Origin: Sutcliffiella horikoshii
Lineage (GTDB): Bacteria; Bacillota; Bacilli; Bacillales; Bacillaceae_I
Direction of reading: 5' to 3'
Assembly (NCBI GenBank): GCA_001636495.1
Contig: KV440964.1
Location: forward strand, 2,930,666 to 2,994,665
DNA length: 64,000 nt
Shown piece after piece: positions 1-8,234 of this stretch. The notes under the pieces are model-generated. The model was not told where the DNA came from and ran no database searches. It was given only the letters and a program-made list of their open reading frames with translations. Position numbers and translations under genes: made by a program. The first letter of the stretch is position 1. The number at the start of each line of letters is the position of its first letter.

Positions 1-168
1 GGATGTCGCAAGTAAGGAAGCAAGAAGGCTTTTTGATAAGGCGGAGCCGAAGCTCTCCACTGCTTCTTTGGAAAACTGCTCCGGTTTTCCCTTTCCCTCC
101 GCTTTCGTTGTTTGTCCTGAATGAGCGGCAGCGATATCTCCGGTAACAAAAAAGTTCACTTCGTTCAT
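1..168 (-). CDS. fliK: Flagellar hook-length control protein FliK, N-terminal fragment (runs off left edge)
   Basis: An open frame starts with ATG at 168 and stays open for 56 codons to the window edge. The peptide begins MNEVNFFVTGDIAAAHSG. A ribosome binding site (AGAAAGG) lies just upstream, and the start is 14 bases beyond the stop of the MotE-like gene. No FliK domain is visible in this fragment: the family's recognisable part is the C-terminal Flg_hook domain, outside the window. The assignment therefore rests on position, since fliK follows fliJ and ylxF in Bacillus fla/che operons. FliK is the secreted ruler that switches flagellar export from hook to filament substrates by contacting FlhB. 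Inference from context, moderately sure. Confidence 0.6.
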   Translation of the reverse strand, partial: MNEVNFFVTGDIAAAHSGQTTKAEGKGKPEQFSKEAVESFGSALSKSLLASLLATS

Positions 169-182
169 TCCTTTCTGGGAAC

Positions 183-761
183 CTATTGATTATTGGCTAA
201 TAATTCCGTGAACCTTGCCGCCTGTTCCGGTTCAAATTGCCCTAAAATAGAGGATGTTTTGGAAGCACTTAACTCTTTAAGAATTAAAAGGGCCATTTCT
301 TCCTCCAGTTCCAATATAATTTGGGCAGCTTTCTTCGTTGACATCCCTTCATATAGCTTTGCCAACTCACGTGTGGAGGTTTTCACCTCCTGTTGTTGCT
401 GTTCTAGGTTCTCAATCCGTTTATTTGCTTGATCAAGCTGGGAAACAAGCTTGGTTATTTCCCTTTGCTTTTCACTGATCTGTCGTTCAAGAAGGATGAC
501 CTCTTGAGAGGACCTCTCTTGGTCATTTCCGTCTCGGGGGGGTGTCTCCTTTTCCTCTTCGTCTTCTTCGGAGGAGCTCACTTCTACCTTTGCCGACGGT
601 AGGAAGGATTGGGCAACTTCAAACACATTCTTGCCTTCGTATGTCAGGTACCCCAGCACTACTACCACTGTAAAAAGAAGCGGTATGATAAAAAGGTATA
701 GCAGTTTCTGCATGAAGGAATATTTCCCTTCTACTTCTTCGGTTTGATAGTCTTTTTTCAT
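183..761 (-). CDS. ylxF: MotE-like flagellar protein (YlxF)
   Basis: 192-residue protein with one predicted membrane segment near residues 19-41, a Ser/Glu-rich acidic stretch (about 60-85), a long coiled coil (about 88-135, with QLDQANKRIENLEQQQQ) and a C-terminal helical domain resembling the MgtE intracellular N-domain/MotE family (STKKAAQIILELEEEMALL). MotE-type proteins are thought to chaperone or stabilise flagellar motor parts; the exact role in Bacillus is not settled. It lies 7 bases after fliJ and before fliK, as ylxF does in B. subtilis. Fold and context are clear, function is inferred. Confidence 0.8.
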   Translation of the reverse strand: MKKDYQTEEVEGKYSFMQKLLYLFIIPLLFTVVVVLGYLTYEGKNVFEVAQSFLPSAKVEVSSSEEDEEEKETPPRDGNDQERSSQEVILLERQISEKQREITKLVSQLDQANKRIENLEQQQQEVKTSTRELAKLYEGMSTKKAAQIILELEEEMALLILKELSASKTSSILGQFEPEQAARFTELLANNQ

Positions 762-768
762 GTTTTTT

Positions 769-1218
769 TCACCTATTTGCGTGTTGCGAATATTGAATAA
801 TGGAGAGTTCGTCTATATATGTTGACTCCACTTTGAGGTCATTTTGCTTCCAGAAAAGCTTCTCTTTATCATCCAATACTTCATATTTTTTGCATTCCAC
901 GGACTGCTCCTTAAGTTTTTCCTCCTTAAGGTTCATAAATGCTCTGGCATGGCTTACTTTTTTTTGTTGATGAAAGACGTTTTTTTCCAAGTTTCCCATA
1001 AAGAATTGCTGTTGTTTCAGCGTTTCGATAGGGATTCCTATCTGCAGCTTCTTTTGCAGTGCCTCTTCTAACTTTTCCTTTTTCTTTAATAGGTCATATA
1101 ACGCCTGTCCCTCGGATTCGAATAAGGAAATCGCTTGTTGATACTCCGAGCTTGCCTGATCTTTTTCTGCTTTCTTGACAACCAATATTTTCTCTAGGCG
1201 ACCTTTTCTTACTGCCAT
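769..1218 (-). CDS. fliJ: Flagellar export chaperone FliJ
   Basis: 149 residues, nearly all predicted alpha-helix with Lys/Glu/Gln-rich heptads, as in FliJ, the antiparallel coiled coil that docks on the FliI ATPase ring and links it to FlhA. An in-frame GTG nine bases upstream gives a longer frame, but the ATG at 1218 (MAVRKGRLEKIL) has AGGTG at good spacing and gives a length close to B. subtilis FliJ (about 147). It follows fliI by 14 bases. Assignment rests on order, size and coiled-coil character, since FliJ sequences diverge strongly. Confidence 0.85.
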   Translation of the reverse strand: MAVRKGRLEKILVVKKAEKDQASSEYQQAISLFESEGQALYDLLKKKEKLEEALQKKLQIGIPIETLKQQQFFMGNLEKNVFHQQKKVSHARAFMNLKEEKLKEQSVECKKYEVLDDKEKLFWKQNDLKVESTYIDELSIIQYSQHANR

Positions 1219-1232
1219 GCCTTTCACCTACT

Positions 1233-2546
1233 CTACTTCATTAATTTCGTAAGTTCTGCCAATGTATTCGCATATGTCCATTTGTCATCCACTTCCTGCT
1301 TCAGATAATGAATGATGGCAGGATAAGACTGAATGGCCTCGTCAATCTCCCTTGAACTCCCCCGTTTATAAGCACCAATATTAATTAGATCCTCCGCCTG
1401 ATAATACTTTGAAAGTTTTTCGCGCATGGCTTCTGCAGCTTTCTTATGTTCGTACTCCACAATGTTGTTCATTACGCGGCTCACACTCTTCAGGACATTT
1501 ATCGCTGGGTATTGCCCCTTATTGGCCAAGTCCCTATCCAAAACAAAATGGCCATCCAAAATCCCGCGAACCGTATCGGCAATCGGTTCATTCATGTCAT
1601 CCCCATCTACAAGAACCGTATAAAAAGCGGTAATGGAGCCATGTTGGTTCGTTCCTGTTCTTTCCAATAATTTAGGTAACATGGAAAAGACGGAGGGGGT
1701 GTAACCTTTAGTTGTCGGAGGTTCGCCTACAGCTAACCCAATCTCCCGTTGCGCCATTGCAACCCTTGTCACTGAGTCCATCATCAGCATCACGTTATAT
1801 CCTAAGTCACGAAAATATTCAGAAATGGCAGTTGCAGTATAAGCTCCCTTGATGCGCATAAGGGCTGGCTGGTCAGAAGTTGCAACAATGACGATGGACC
1901 GCTTTAGCCCTTCCGGCCCTAAATCCCGTTCCAGAAAATCGCGTACCTCTCTGCCACGTTCGCCTATGAGGGCAATGACGTTGATATCAGCATGAGTATT
2001 TCTGGCAATCATCCCGAGGAGTGTGCTTTTCCCAACCCCGCTTCCTGCAAATATACCGACCCTTTGCCCTTTTCCGACTGTCAGCAGTCCGTCAATTACC
2101 TTAACACCCACTTCCAATTCCTCTGTAATGGAGGGTCTTGTCATCGGATTTGGAGGCGACTGGTCTGTAGGATATTTACCTAACCCTATCGGCAATTCCT
2201 CATGCGGATTCAACGGATGGCCCAACGCATCCAACACCATGCCTCTAAGCTCTTCACCTATCCGGATTTCTAAGGGGTTGTTCGTAGCTTCCACCATGCA
2301 TCCCGGACCGATATCCTGGATCTCCGTGAATGGCATCAGGATTACATGTTCATCTCTGAAACCTACAACTTCCGCCTGAACAATCCTATTTTTCTTTTTA
2401 TTGATGATGATGTTACAAACATCTCCAATGGAGCTTTCTGGGCCTTTGGATTCAATCATCAATCCAATTACCCTTTTTACTTTTCCATAGCGTTTATAGG
2501 CGCTAATCCCTTCAATCTCCTGCAATAAGTCTTCTATGGTAATCAT
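1233..2546 (-). CDS. fliI: Flagellum-specific ATPase FliI
   Basis: 437-residue F1-beta-like ATPase of the flagellar type III export apparatus. The Walker A motif GSGVGKST is at about 168-175, followed by the family motif GERGREVRDFLERDLG and the Walker B region NVMLMMDSVTRVAMAQRE. It hydrolyses ATP at the membrane export gate to unload FliH/FliJ-bound substrates. The stop of fliH and the ATG overlap (TGATG), implying coupled translation; a GTG one codon upstream is possible, but GGAG is better spaced for the ATG. Confidence 0.95.
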   Translation of the reverse strand: MITIEDLLQEIEGISAYKRYGKVKRVIGLMIESKGPESSIGDVCNIIINKKKNRIVQAEVVGFRDEHVILMPFTEIQDIGPGCMVEATNNPLEIRIGEELRGMVLDALGHPLNPHEELPIGLGKYPTDQSPPNPMTRPSITEELEVGVKVIDGLLTVGKGQRVGIFAGSGVGKSTLLGMIARNTHADINVIALIGERGREVRDFLERDLGPEGLKRSIVIVATSDQPALMRIKGAYTATAISEYFRDLGYNVMLMMDSVTRVAMAQREIGLAVGEPPTTKGYTPSVFSMLPKLLERTGTNQHGSITAFYTVLVDGDDMNEPIADTVRGILDGHFVLDRDLANKGQYPAINVLKSVSRVMNNIVEYEHKKAAEAMREKLSKYYQAEDLINIGAYKRGSSREIDEAIQSYPAIIHYLKQEVDDKWTYANTLAELTKLMK

Positions 2547-3328
2547 CACTTGGACTCCACTCTCACCAATTGCAGTAAGTATTCTCTTATTTCAGCCAGT
2601 TGTGTCTGGATAGAAATTTCCATCCTCCCTGCAGAGGAATCAATCCAGCAGCCATCACCTGGCAGCTCCGATTCAGGGAAAATGGCAAGCTCGTATTGGC
2701 TATTAATTATATTTTGAAGTTGCTGTTTATTTTGCAGGAGATATGGGTATTGTTTAGTGCTTACATAAATTCTTATTTCTTCTTTTTCCTTTACTTCTTT
2801 AAGAGCCGTTTCTACTAATTTGGTATAGGAAGAAGGGTCAGCTTCGAGCGTACATCCAAGAATTTTCTCGGCGACTTTCATGCTTACGGTCACGATGGAC
2901 TCGATAGAGCTGTCCAGTTTTTTGTGATGTTCCACTTTAGCTAGCTCTATGATTCTTTGAGCTTCCGCTAAGCTAGCTTGATATTCGTTGCGGGCATTTT
3001 TTTCACCAGCCTGATAGCCTTGCTCATGGCCTTCAAGGTATGCCTGCTGCTTCCATCTTTCTTTTTCATCTTCCCATGCCTTTTTATCTTCTTCTATTTG
3101 CATGGCGGCCTTCTGCCGTTCCATAGCTGCCTGTTCCACAATGCTTGCAGCTTCTTGTTTGGCTTGTGCAATTGTCTGGTTGATAAATTCAATACTATGC
3201 CCAGTTCCGGACTCTGTTGTCATTTCCGATTGCTTCCTAGTGAAAATAGGAGCTACCTTGATGGAGACCGCACCTGTTCTCGCTTCTCCTAAACGGGAGG
3301 ATTTAATGAGTTTAGACAATGATGTCAT
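2546..3328 (-). CDS. fliH: Flagellar assembly protein FliH
   Basis: 260 residues from the ATG at 3328 (MTSLSKLIKSSR). It has a long charged helical middle with Ala/Gln-rich repeats (about 50-120), typical of the FliH stalk, and a C-terminal domain like the V/F-ATPase peripheral-stalk subunit (YTKLVETALKEVKEKEEIRI, PGDGCWID). FliH dimers regulate FliI and guide it to the C-ring. The start is uncertain: the reading frame opens at GTG 3340, ATG 3328 overlaps the last 17 bases of fliG with GGAGG almost touching it, and TTG 3319 has the best-spaced Shine-Dalgarno match (GGAGATGA). Confidence 0.88.
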   Translation of the reverse strand: MTSLSKLIKSSRLGEARTGAVSIKVAPIFTRKQSEMTTESGTGHSIEFINQTIAQAKQEAASIVEQAAMERQKAAMQIEEDKKAWEDEKERWKQQAYLEGHEQGYQAGEKNARNEYQASLAEAQRIIELAKVEHHKKLDSSIESIVTVSMKVAEKILGCTLEADPSSYTKLVETALKEVKEKEEIRIYVSTKQYPYLLQNKQQLQNIINSQYELAIFPESELPGDGCWIDSSAGRMEISIQTQLAEIREYLLQLVRVESK

Positions 3329-4331
3329 CTCCTCCACCACGGGCTATGACTATTTCCCCGGCTTCTTCAAGCTTCCTGATAATACCAACAATACGGGATT
3401 GCGATTCTTCTACATCCTTCAGACGGACAGGTCCCATGTATTCCATATCGTCCTTCATTGTTTCTACCATTCTCTTGGACATATTTTTAAAGACAATGTC
3501 TTTGACCTCTTCACTTGCGACCTTCAACGCAAGCATCAAATCTTCATTTTCCACATCACGGATGACCCGCTGGATGGCCATATTATCCAATGTGACAATA
3601 TCTTCGAATACAAACATACGTTTCTTAATTTCTTCCGCCAATTCTGGATCTTGTATTTCAAGTGAATCCAGAATGGTTCTTTCTGTGCTTCTGTCCACTT
3701 GATTTAAGACGTCCACTACAGAATCAATACCACCTGTGTTTGTGTAATCGCGTGTAACGGTGGTAGAAAGCTTCCGTTCGAGAATCTGTTCCACCTCATT
3801 GATGATTTCTGGTGAGGTGCTATCCATTACCGCTATTCTTTTCGCAATGTCAGCCTGAAGCTCTTGCGGCAATTCTGATAAGATCTGACCGGACTTAGTC
3901 GGCTCCAAATAGGATAATACCAGAGCAATTGTTTGCGGGTGCTCGTTCTGGATAAAATTAAGGATCTGGGATGCATCCGCTTTCCTGGCAAAATCAAAGG
4001 GCTTTACCTGCAACGAAGATGTCAAACGGGTAATAATTGCTGCCGCTTGGTCTTTCCCTAAGGCTTTTTCAAGTACTGTTTTGGCGTAACTGATTCCCCC
4101 TTGAGAAATATAATCCTGTGCAAGGGCAATCTGATGAAACTCTTCCAGAACGTCTTCCTTTATGTGACTATCAACGGTTCTTACACCGCTTATTTCCAGT
4201 GTCAGTTTCTCTATTTCGTCTTCTGAGAGATGCTTGTACACGGAAGCTGATACATCCGGACCGAGTGAGATCAATAATATGGCCGCTTTCTGTTTATTGG
4301 AAAAGGCTTTTGACTGGCTTGCTTTTGCCAT
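3312..4331 (-). CDS. fliG: Flagellar motor switch protein FliG
   Basis: 339 residues, the usual length for Bacillus FliG. The N-terminal FliF-binding domain starts KQKAAILLISLGPDVSASVY. The ARM-like middle domain carries the family signature EHPQTIALVLSYL at about 130-142. The C-terminal domain has the charged torque helix region (EEIKKRMFVFEDIVTLD). FliG forms the rotor ring that meets the MotA stator and binds FliM. It lies 13 bases after fliF, and its end overlaps fliH. Confidence 0.97.
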   Translation of the reverse strand: MAKASQSKAFSNKQKAAILLISLGPDVSASVYKHLSEDEIEKLTLEISGVRTVDSHIKEDVLEEFHQIALAQDYISQGGISYAKTVLEKALGKDQAAAIITRLTSSLQVKPFDFARKADASQILNFIQNEHPQTIALVLSYLEPTKSGQILSELPQELQADIAKRIAVMDSTSPEIINEVEQILERKLSTTVTRDYTNTGGIDSVVDVLNQVDRSTERTILDSLEIQDPELAEEIKKRMFVFEDIVTLDNMAIQRVIRDVENEDLMLALKVASEEVKDIVFKNMSKRMVETMKDDMEYMGPVRLKDVEESQSRIVGIIRKLEEAGEIVIARGGGDDIIV

Positions 4332-4344
4332 TTATATCTCCCCT

Positions 4345-5934
4345 TTACTCTGAGAGCCATGAGCGTAACAATTTTGCAAATTCATCCGGCTTTTCTTTTG
4401 CCATTTTTTCAAGTTGCTTTCTACGCGCAGTGCTTTCCGATTCTTTTTCATTGTTTATATCAGGCACACGGATTTGGACTGTTTCTTCTTCCAAAAGAAT
4501 TTCCTCTTCCTCTTCTTCGTCCCTATTACGTTTAAATAGCAGGAACAGTAGAAGTAGGATTACCGCAAGTAAAATTCCTGCTGCAACATATACCCACATT
4601 GGGATGGCAGCTGAAGTCGATTCTTCCATAGCCACTTTTCCGTTGAATGGTTGCACAGATACCACGACTTTATCATCAATATTTGCATTTTGAGGATCTT
4701 CCCCTAACATGTTCTTATCAATGGTGGTACGTACAATCGTACTTAATATCTGCCTGATATCGTCCACCGTGGTTGCCTGCATGGATAAAGGGTCATCTGC
4801 AATCGGCGGTTCCACCATTACCTGTATTCCCATGTCCCTTACCTTGTAGGGACTTTCCACTATTTCTTTTCTGATTCTATTTACATCATTATTGATTCTT
4901 TCTTCCATTTTTTCATAATCGCCAGTGCCACTTCCTCCACCTGCCACATATGCAGGAATGTCCGCCTCCCCGGTTCCCGGAACTCCTCCTGCTGCATCCT
5001 CATTGCCAGTATAAGTTTCCGTGATTCGTTCCACACTTACTGCAATACCTTCCATATTTTCAGGGTCAACCGGCGTTACAAGATTCTCTTCTCTGTTTTC
5101 CTGAGTAAAATCTATGTCAGTTGTAACGGAAACAACTACTTTGTTGTACCCCATCATCATACCCAGCATTTGCTGCACTTGCCTTTGAATATCTCTTTCT
5201 ATCTCTTTTTTCAGTTCCAATTGAGTTGCTATATTGAAGGAGTTTCCATTATTTTGATTATTTTTCAAATCAAAGTACTCAAAGTTTTGGTTCATGATGA
5301 CGATATTATCAGTAGCAAGATTAGGAATACTTTTTGAAACAAGATGATAGAGGGCATTTATATGATTCTGATCGAACTGATAACCAGGTTCGTTATGTAA
5401 GACGATGGATGCCGATGCCTCCTGAGTCGACTCTCTGACAAATACACCCTCTTCCGGAAGGCTTAGCATTACCTGAGCATCCTTTACTCCTTCTATACTT
5501 TTGACCAAGTTCGCCAATTCCGTTTGCATGGCATCAAGCTTCATAATCTGGAATTCATTATCCGTCATACCAAACCCAGATCTTTCACCAAAAAAGCCAT
5601 AGTCTATACTTCCGCTCTTAGGTACCCCTTCTGCGGCTAGCTCAACTTTCAGGGTATCTACTGTTTGCTGAGGGACGAGGATTGCGGTCCCGTTGCTCGT
5701 TATCTGTGACTGGATACCTCTTCCATCTAGCACCTCTTTGATCTGTCCGGTCTCCTGGACTGTCAGGTCTTTATAAAGGGGTGCCATATCTGTCTTTGTC
5801 AGAAAATATATGATTGTAAAGATTGCAAAAATTGATACGATTGCCGTACTGAGTATCGCTGTCTTTTGGGTTTTGTTTCTATTGTTCCAAAAGGAAGTAG
5901 TTGTTTTCTTTATCTCTTGTAATTTTTCTTTCAT
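4345..5934 (-). CDS. fliF: Flagellar MS-ring protein FliF
   Basis: 529 residues with two membrane segments, about 27-46 (AILSTAIVSIFAIFTIIYFL) and about 446-468, enclosing the large extracytoplasmic ring-building region. The cytoplasmic tail is very acidic (RDEEEEEEILLEEE) and ends in the FliG-binding helix (ARRKQLEKMAKEKPDEFAKL). FliF is the first structure built and houses the export gate. A 72-base gap separates it from fliE; it holds a hairpin described separately, and the ribosome site is GGGGGAA. Confidence 0.97.
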   Translation of the reverse strand: MKEKLQEIKKTTTSFWNNRNKTQKTAILSTAIVSIFAIFTIIYFLTKTDMAPLYKDLTVQETGQIKEVLDGRGIQSQITSNGTAILVPQQTVDTLKVELAAEGVPKSGSIDYGFFGERSGFGMTDNEFQIMKLDAMQTELANLVKSIEGVKDAQVMLSLPEEGVFVRESTQEASASIVLHNEPGYQFDQNHINALYHLVSKSIPNLATDNIVIMNQNFEYFDLKNNQNNGNSFNIATQLELKKEIERDIQRQVQQMLGMMMGYNKVVVSVTTDIDFTQENREENLVTPVDPENMEGIAVSVERITETYTGNEDAAGGVPGTGEADIPAYVAGGGSGTGDYEKMEERINNDVNRIRKEIVESPYKVRDMGIQVMVEPPIADDPLSMQATTVDDIRQILSTIVRTTIDKNMLGEDPQNANIDDKVVVSVQPFNGKVAMEESTSAAIPMWVYVAAGILLAVILLLLFLLFKRNRDEEEEEEILLEEETVQIRVPDINNEKESESTARRKQLEKMAKEKPDEFAKLLRSWLSE

Positions 5935-5948
5935 TACGTCAATTCCCC

Positions 5949-5988
5949 CGGTTATTATCTTGCAGCACAGTTATGCAGTGAATAACCG
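5949..5988 (-). other. Hairpin between fliE and fliF
   Basis: CGGTTATT and AATAACCG form perfect 8-bp arms around a 24-base loop that itself contains TGCA twice. The hairpin lies about 15 bases before the fliF start and just upstream of its ribosome binding site. There is no T-run after it, so it is not a classic terminator. It could modulate fliF translation or protect an mRNA end; this is inference. Confidence 0.4.
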
Positions 5989-6006
5989 CATTTTTTTCAT
6001 TCGTGA

Positions 6007-6303
6007 TTACACTTGCATTCTCATTATTTCTTGATAGGCTTCAACGCCTTTATTTCTTACTTCCATCGTCAATTGCATGGCTACACTTGCTTTTTGTTGG
6101 GCAATCAAGACATCATGAAGCTCGACCCCTTCATTATTGACCAGCTTTGTCGTAATTTGATTGGATGCCACTTGAGAATTGTTAACCTCATTGATTGCAT
6201 TCTTTAGATAGCTTGAGAATTGCTGATGCACATCACCGCTTGATTTTTGAATACTGTTTACATTTTGCACTAACTGATTAGCGCTTGTAATCTTGGAAAT
6301 CAT
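6007..6303 (-). CDS. fliE: Flagellar hook-basal body protein FliE
   Basis: 98 residues. The C-terminal two thirds match the FliE family (QQKASVAMQLTMEVRNKGVEAYQEIMRMQV region). FliE joins the MS ring to the proximal rod. AGGAGG lies 7 bases before the ATG at 6303. It lies between flgC (15-base gap) and fliF, the standard fla/che order. Confidence 0.95.
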   Translation of the reverse strand: MISKITSANQLVQNVNSIQKSSGDVHQQFSSYLKNAINEVNNSQVASNQITTKLVNNEGVELHDVLIAQQKASVAMQLTMEVRNKGVEAYQEIMRMQV

Positions 6304-6318
6304 CTAAGAACCTCCTGT

Positions 6319-6771
6319 TTATTTACCAAGTTCCAAAGTTTTCATCATTATTCCTTTTGAAGCATTAAAAACTGTTACATTCGCTTCATAGGACCTTGAA
6401 GCACTCATCAGGTCTACCATTTCTTTCAAAGGATCTACATTTGGCAATTCTACATATCCCTCTTCATTGGCATCTGGATGTTCCGGGTCAAACACAACTC
6501 TAAACGGAGCGTCATCTTCTTTTATTCTTGTAATATGTACTCCACTACCCATCCCATTGCTAGTTCCGGAGGCTTTTTGCAAGAACGACTGGAAACTGTT
6601 TTCTTTTGCTGCAGTTTCCACTACCTTCCTCCTGTATGGCTCCCATTGACCATTTCGGTATGTTCCTCTTGTAGAATCGACATTTGCCATGTTGGAAGAG
6701 ATGACATCCATTCTGAGCCTCTGGGCAGTAAGTGCAGAGGCAGAAATATTCATGCTTTTAAACATCGACAT
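6319..6771 (-). CDS. flgC: Flagellar basal-body rod protein FlgC
   Basis: 150 residues. The N-terminus SASALTAQRLRMDVISSNMA carries the conserved rod/hook family motif (the ANVDSTRG stretch follows), and the C-terminus ends in the matching helix (SRSYEANVTVFNASKGIMMK). FlgC is a proximal rod subunit exported by the flagellar system. Its ATG shares one base with the flgB stop (TAATG), suggesting translational coupling. Confidence 0.96.
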   Translation of the reverse strand: MSMFKSMNISASALTAQRLRMDVISSNMANVDSTRGTYRNGQWEPYRRKVVETAAKENSFQSFLQKASGTSNGMGSGVHITRIKEDDAPFRVVFDPEHPDANEEGYVELPNVDPLKEMVDLMSASRSYEANVTVFNASKGIMMKTLELGK

Positions 6772-7160
6772 TACGACCTGCCTCCTTTAATCACGGATTG
6801 CAGGGATTGAAACTTTCCATTCATCTGATCAATTAAAGTGTAATAATATATTTGATTTTCAGCCAAGTCTGACATTTCTTTATCGATGTCGACATTGTTT
6901 CCATTATGTGAATAGGAATGAGGCATTTTATCTGCTCTGTAAGAGCGATTGGAAGTCCCCGCAAAATCCTTATGTCTGGCATCTGTCTTCTGTGATTCGA
7001 GCTCGCGGCGAAAAGTTTCTCCAAAGTTAGGTGTTATTTCTCTACGCTTAAAATTTGGTGTATCTACATTTGCGATATTATGTGATATCGCCTTATGCTT
7101 TGCCCCTGAGTATTGTATTCCTTTTTCCAATGCTTGGATAGATGTCGAAAAAATATTCAT
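6771..7160 (-). CDS. flgB: Flagellar basal-body rod protein FlgB
   Basis: 129 residues from the ATG at 7160 (MNIFSTSIQALEKGI), the same length as I recall for B. subtilis FlgB. An ATG four codons upstream lacks a ribosome site, whereas GGGGGT precedes the chosen one. It contains the rod motif KAISHNIANVDTPNFKRR. First gene of the fla/che operon; a promoter region lies between it and the codY terminator. Confidence 0.95.
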   Translation of the reverse strand: MNIFSTSIQALEKGIQYSGAKHKAISHNIANVDTPNFKRREITPNFGETFRRELESQKTDARHKDFAGTSNRSYRADKMPHSYSHNGNNVDIDKEMSDLAENQIYYYTLIDQMNGKFQSLQSVIKGGRS

Positions 7161-7203
7161 TAGTACCCCCATAAACGAATCTTTTGTAACGTATTATATA
7201 AGT

Positions 7204-7230
7204 TTGTCGAAATATGTATGTATATTTTTA
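7204..7230 (-). promoter_or_regulatory. Possible sigma-D promoter of the fla/che operon
   Basis: On the minus strand, TAAA is separated by exactly 15 bases from TTCGACAA, close to the sigma-D pattern TAAA-N15-GCCGATAA. It lies about 45 bases before the flgB start. The same gap also holds a perfect TTGACA at 7261-7266 with only a weak -10 (CTTAAT, 18-base spacing) and a TATAAT near 7195. B. subtilis is known to use both sigma-A and sigma-D promoters here. Pattern seen by eye; which is used is unknown. Confidence 0.4.
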
Positions 7231-7360
7231 TTGTAAATTAAGGTAACCCATATGTCTATGTGTCAATTGTTAAAAAAAATCGATAATTCGACTCATTTTG
7301 CAAGGTGGGTATATAGACCTATTAAGGATTCAAGTAGAGGTAAAAGCTCTTAAAATGAAC

Positions 7361-7408
7361 AAAAAAGGGCCTGACCAGCTGCTATTTTAGCAGTCAATGG
7401 TCAGACCC
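7361..7408 (-). terminator. Terminator after codY
   Basis: An 11-bp outer stem (GGGTCTGACCA pairing with TGGTCAGGCCC, one G-U pair) surrounds an inner stem CTGCT/AGCAG and is followed by TTTTTT on the minus strand. It ends the xerC-hslV-hslU-codY unit and separates it from fla/che. Confidence 0.9.
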
Positions 7409-7428
7409 AACTTCCTCAATAAAAAATA

Positions 7429-8208
7429 TTAGTGTGATTTTAATTTTGAAAGCTCAAACAAGAATTTATCGTTCAACACTTTAATGTAAGTACCTTTCAT
7501 CCCCAATGAACGGGATTCGATAACTCCTGCACTTTCTAGTTTACGAAGCGCATTTACAATAACAGAACGGGTAATTCCCACTCTATCGGCAATCTTACTT
7601 GCTACAAGCAGACCTTCTTTGCCATCAAGCTCTTCGAAAATATGCTCGATTGCTTCAAGCTCACTGTATGAAAGGGAGCTGATAGCCATTTGTACGACAG
7701 CTTTGCTTCTAGCTTCCTCTTCGATTTCTTCCGATTTCTCGCGAAGGATTTCCATTCCTACTACAGTCGCACCATATTCAGCTAAAATTAGATCATCATC
7801 AGAAAATGGTTCTTGCAGACGAGCAAGAATTAACGTACCAAGGCGCTCACCACCACCGATGATTGGAACGATAGTTGTTAGGCCTGACTTGAATAAGTCC
7901 TTGTTCTCAACAGGGAAAGCAGTATATTCACTATCCACATCCAAGTTGGAGGATGTTTCAGAGACATTGAATAGGTTCTTTGTGTATTCTTCCGGGAACT
8001 GGCGGTCTTCAAGCATTTTGATCATACGTTCGTTTTCAATTTGCTGGTTGATGGAATAACCCAAAAGTTTTCCACGGCGGGATAGCACAAATACATTGGC
8101 TTCAATTACGTTACATAATGTTTCAGACATCTCTTTGAAATTAACCGGTTTTCCAGCTGCTCTCTGTAGCATTGCATTGATTGTTCTTGTTTTTTGTAAT
8201 AATGGCAT
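7429..8208 (-). CDS. codY: GTP- and branched-chain-amino-acid-sensing transcriptional regulator CodY
   Basis: 259 residues, identical in length to B. subtilis CodY. The N-terminal GAF-type domain binds isoleucine, leucine or valine, and the C-terminal winged helix (about 203-226, [20 protein letters not shown]) binds DNA. The G-motif-like sequences expected for the GTP response are not obvious as canonical P-loops, as in the family. CodY represses amino-acid uptake, biosynthesis and motility genes in rich conditions. It is the last gene of the xerC-hslVU-codY unit. Confidence 0.98.
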   Translation of the reverse strand: MPLLQKTRTINAMLQRAAGKPVNFKEMSETLCNVIEANVFVLSRRGKLLGYSINQQIENERMIKMLEDRQFPEEYTKNLFNVSETSSNLDVDSEYTAFPVENKDLFKSGLTTIVPIIGGGERLGTLILARLQEPFSDDDLILAEYGATVVGMEILREKSEEIEEEARSKAVVQMAISSLSYSELEAIEHIFEELDGKEGLLVASKIADRVGITRSVIVNALRKLESAGVIESRSLGMKGTYIKVLNDKFLFELSKLKSH

Positions 8209-8234
8209 TTTAATTTTCCTCCTGTAATCTGCTT

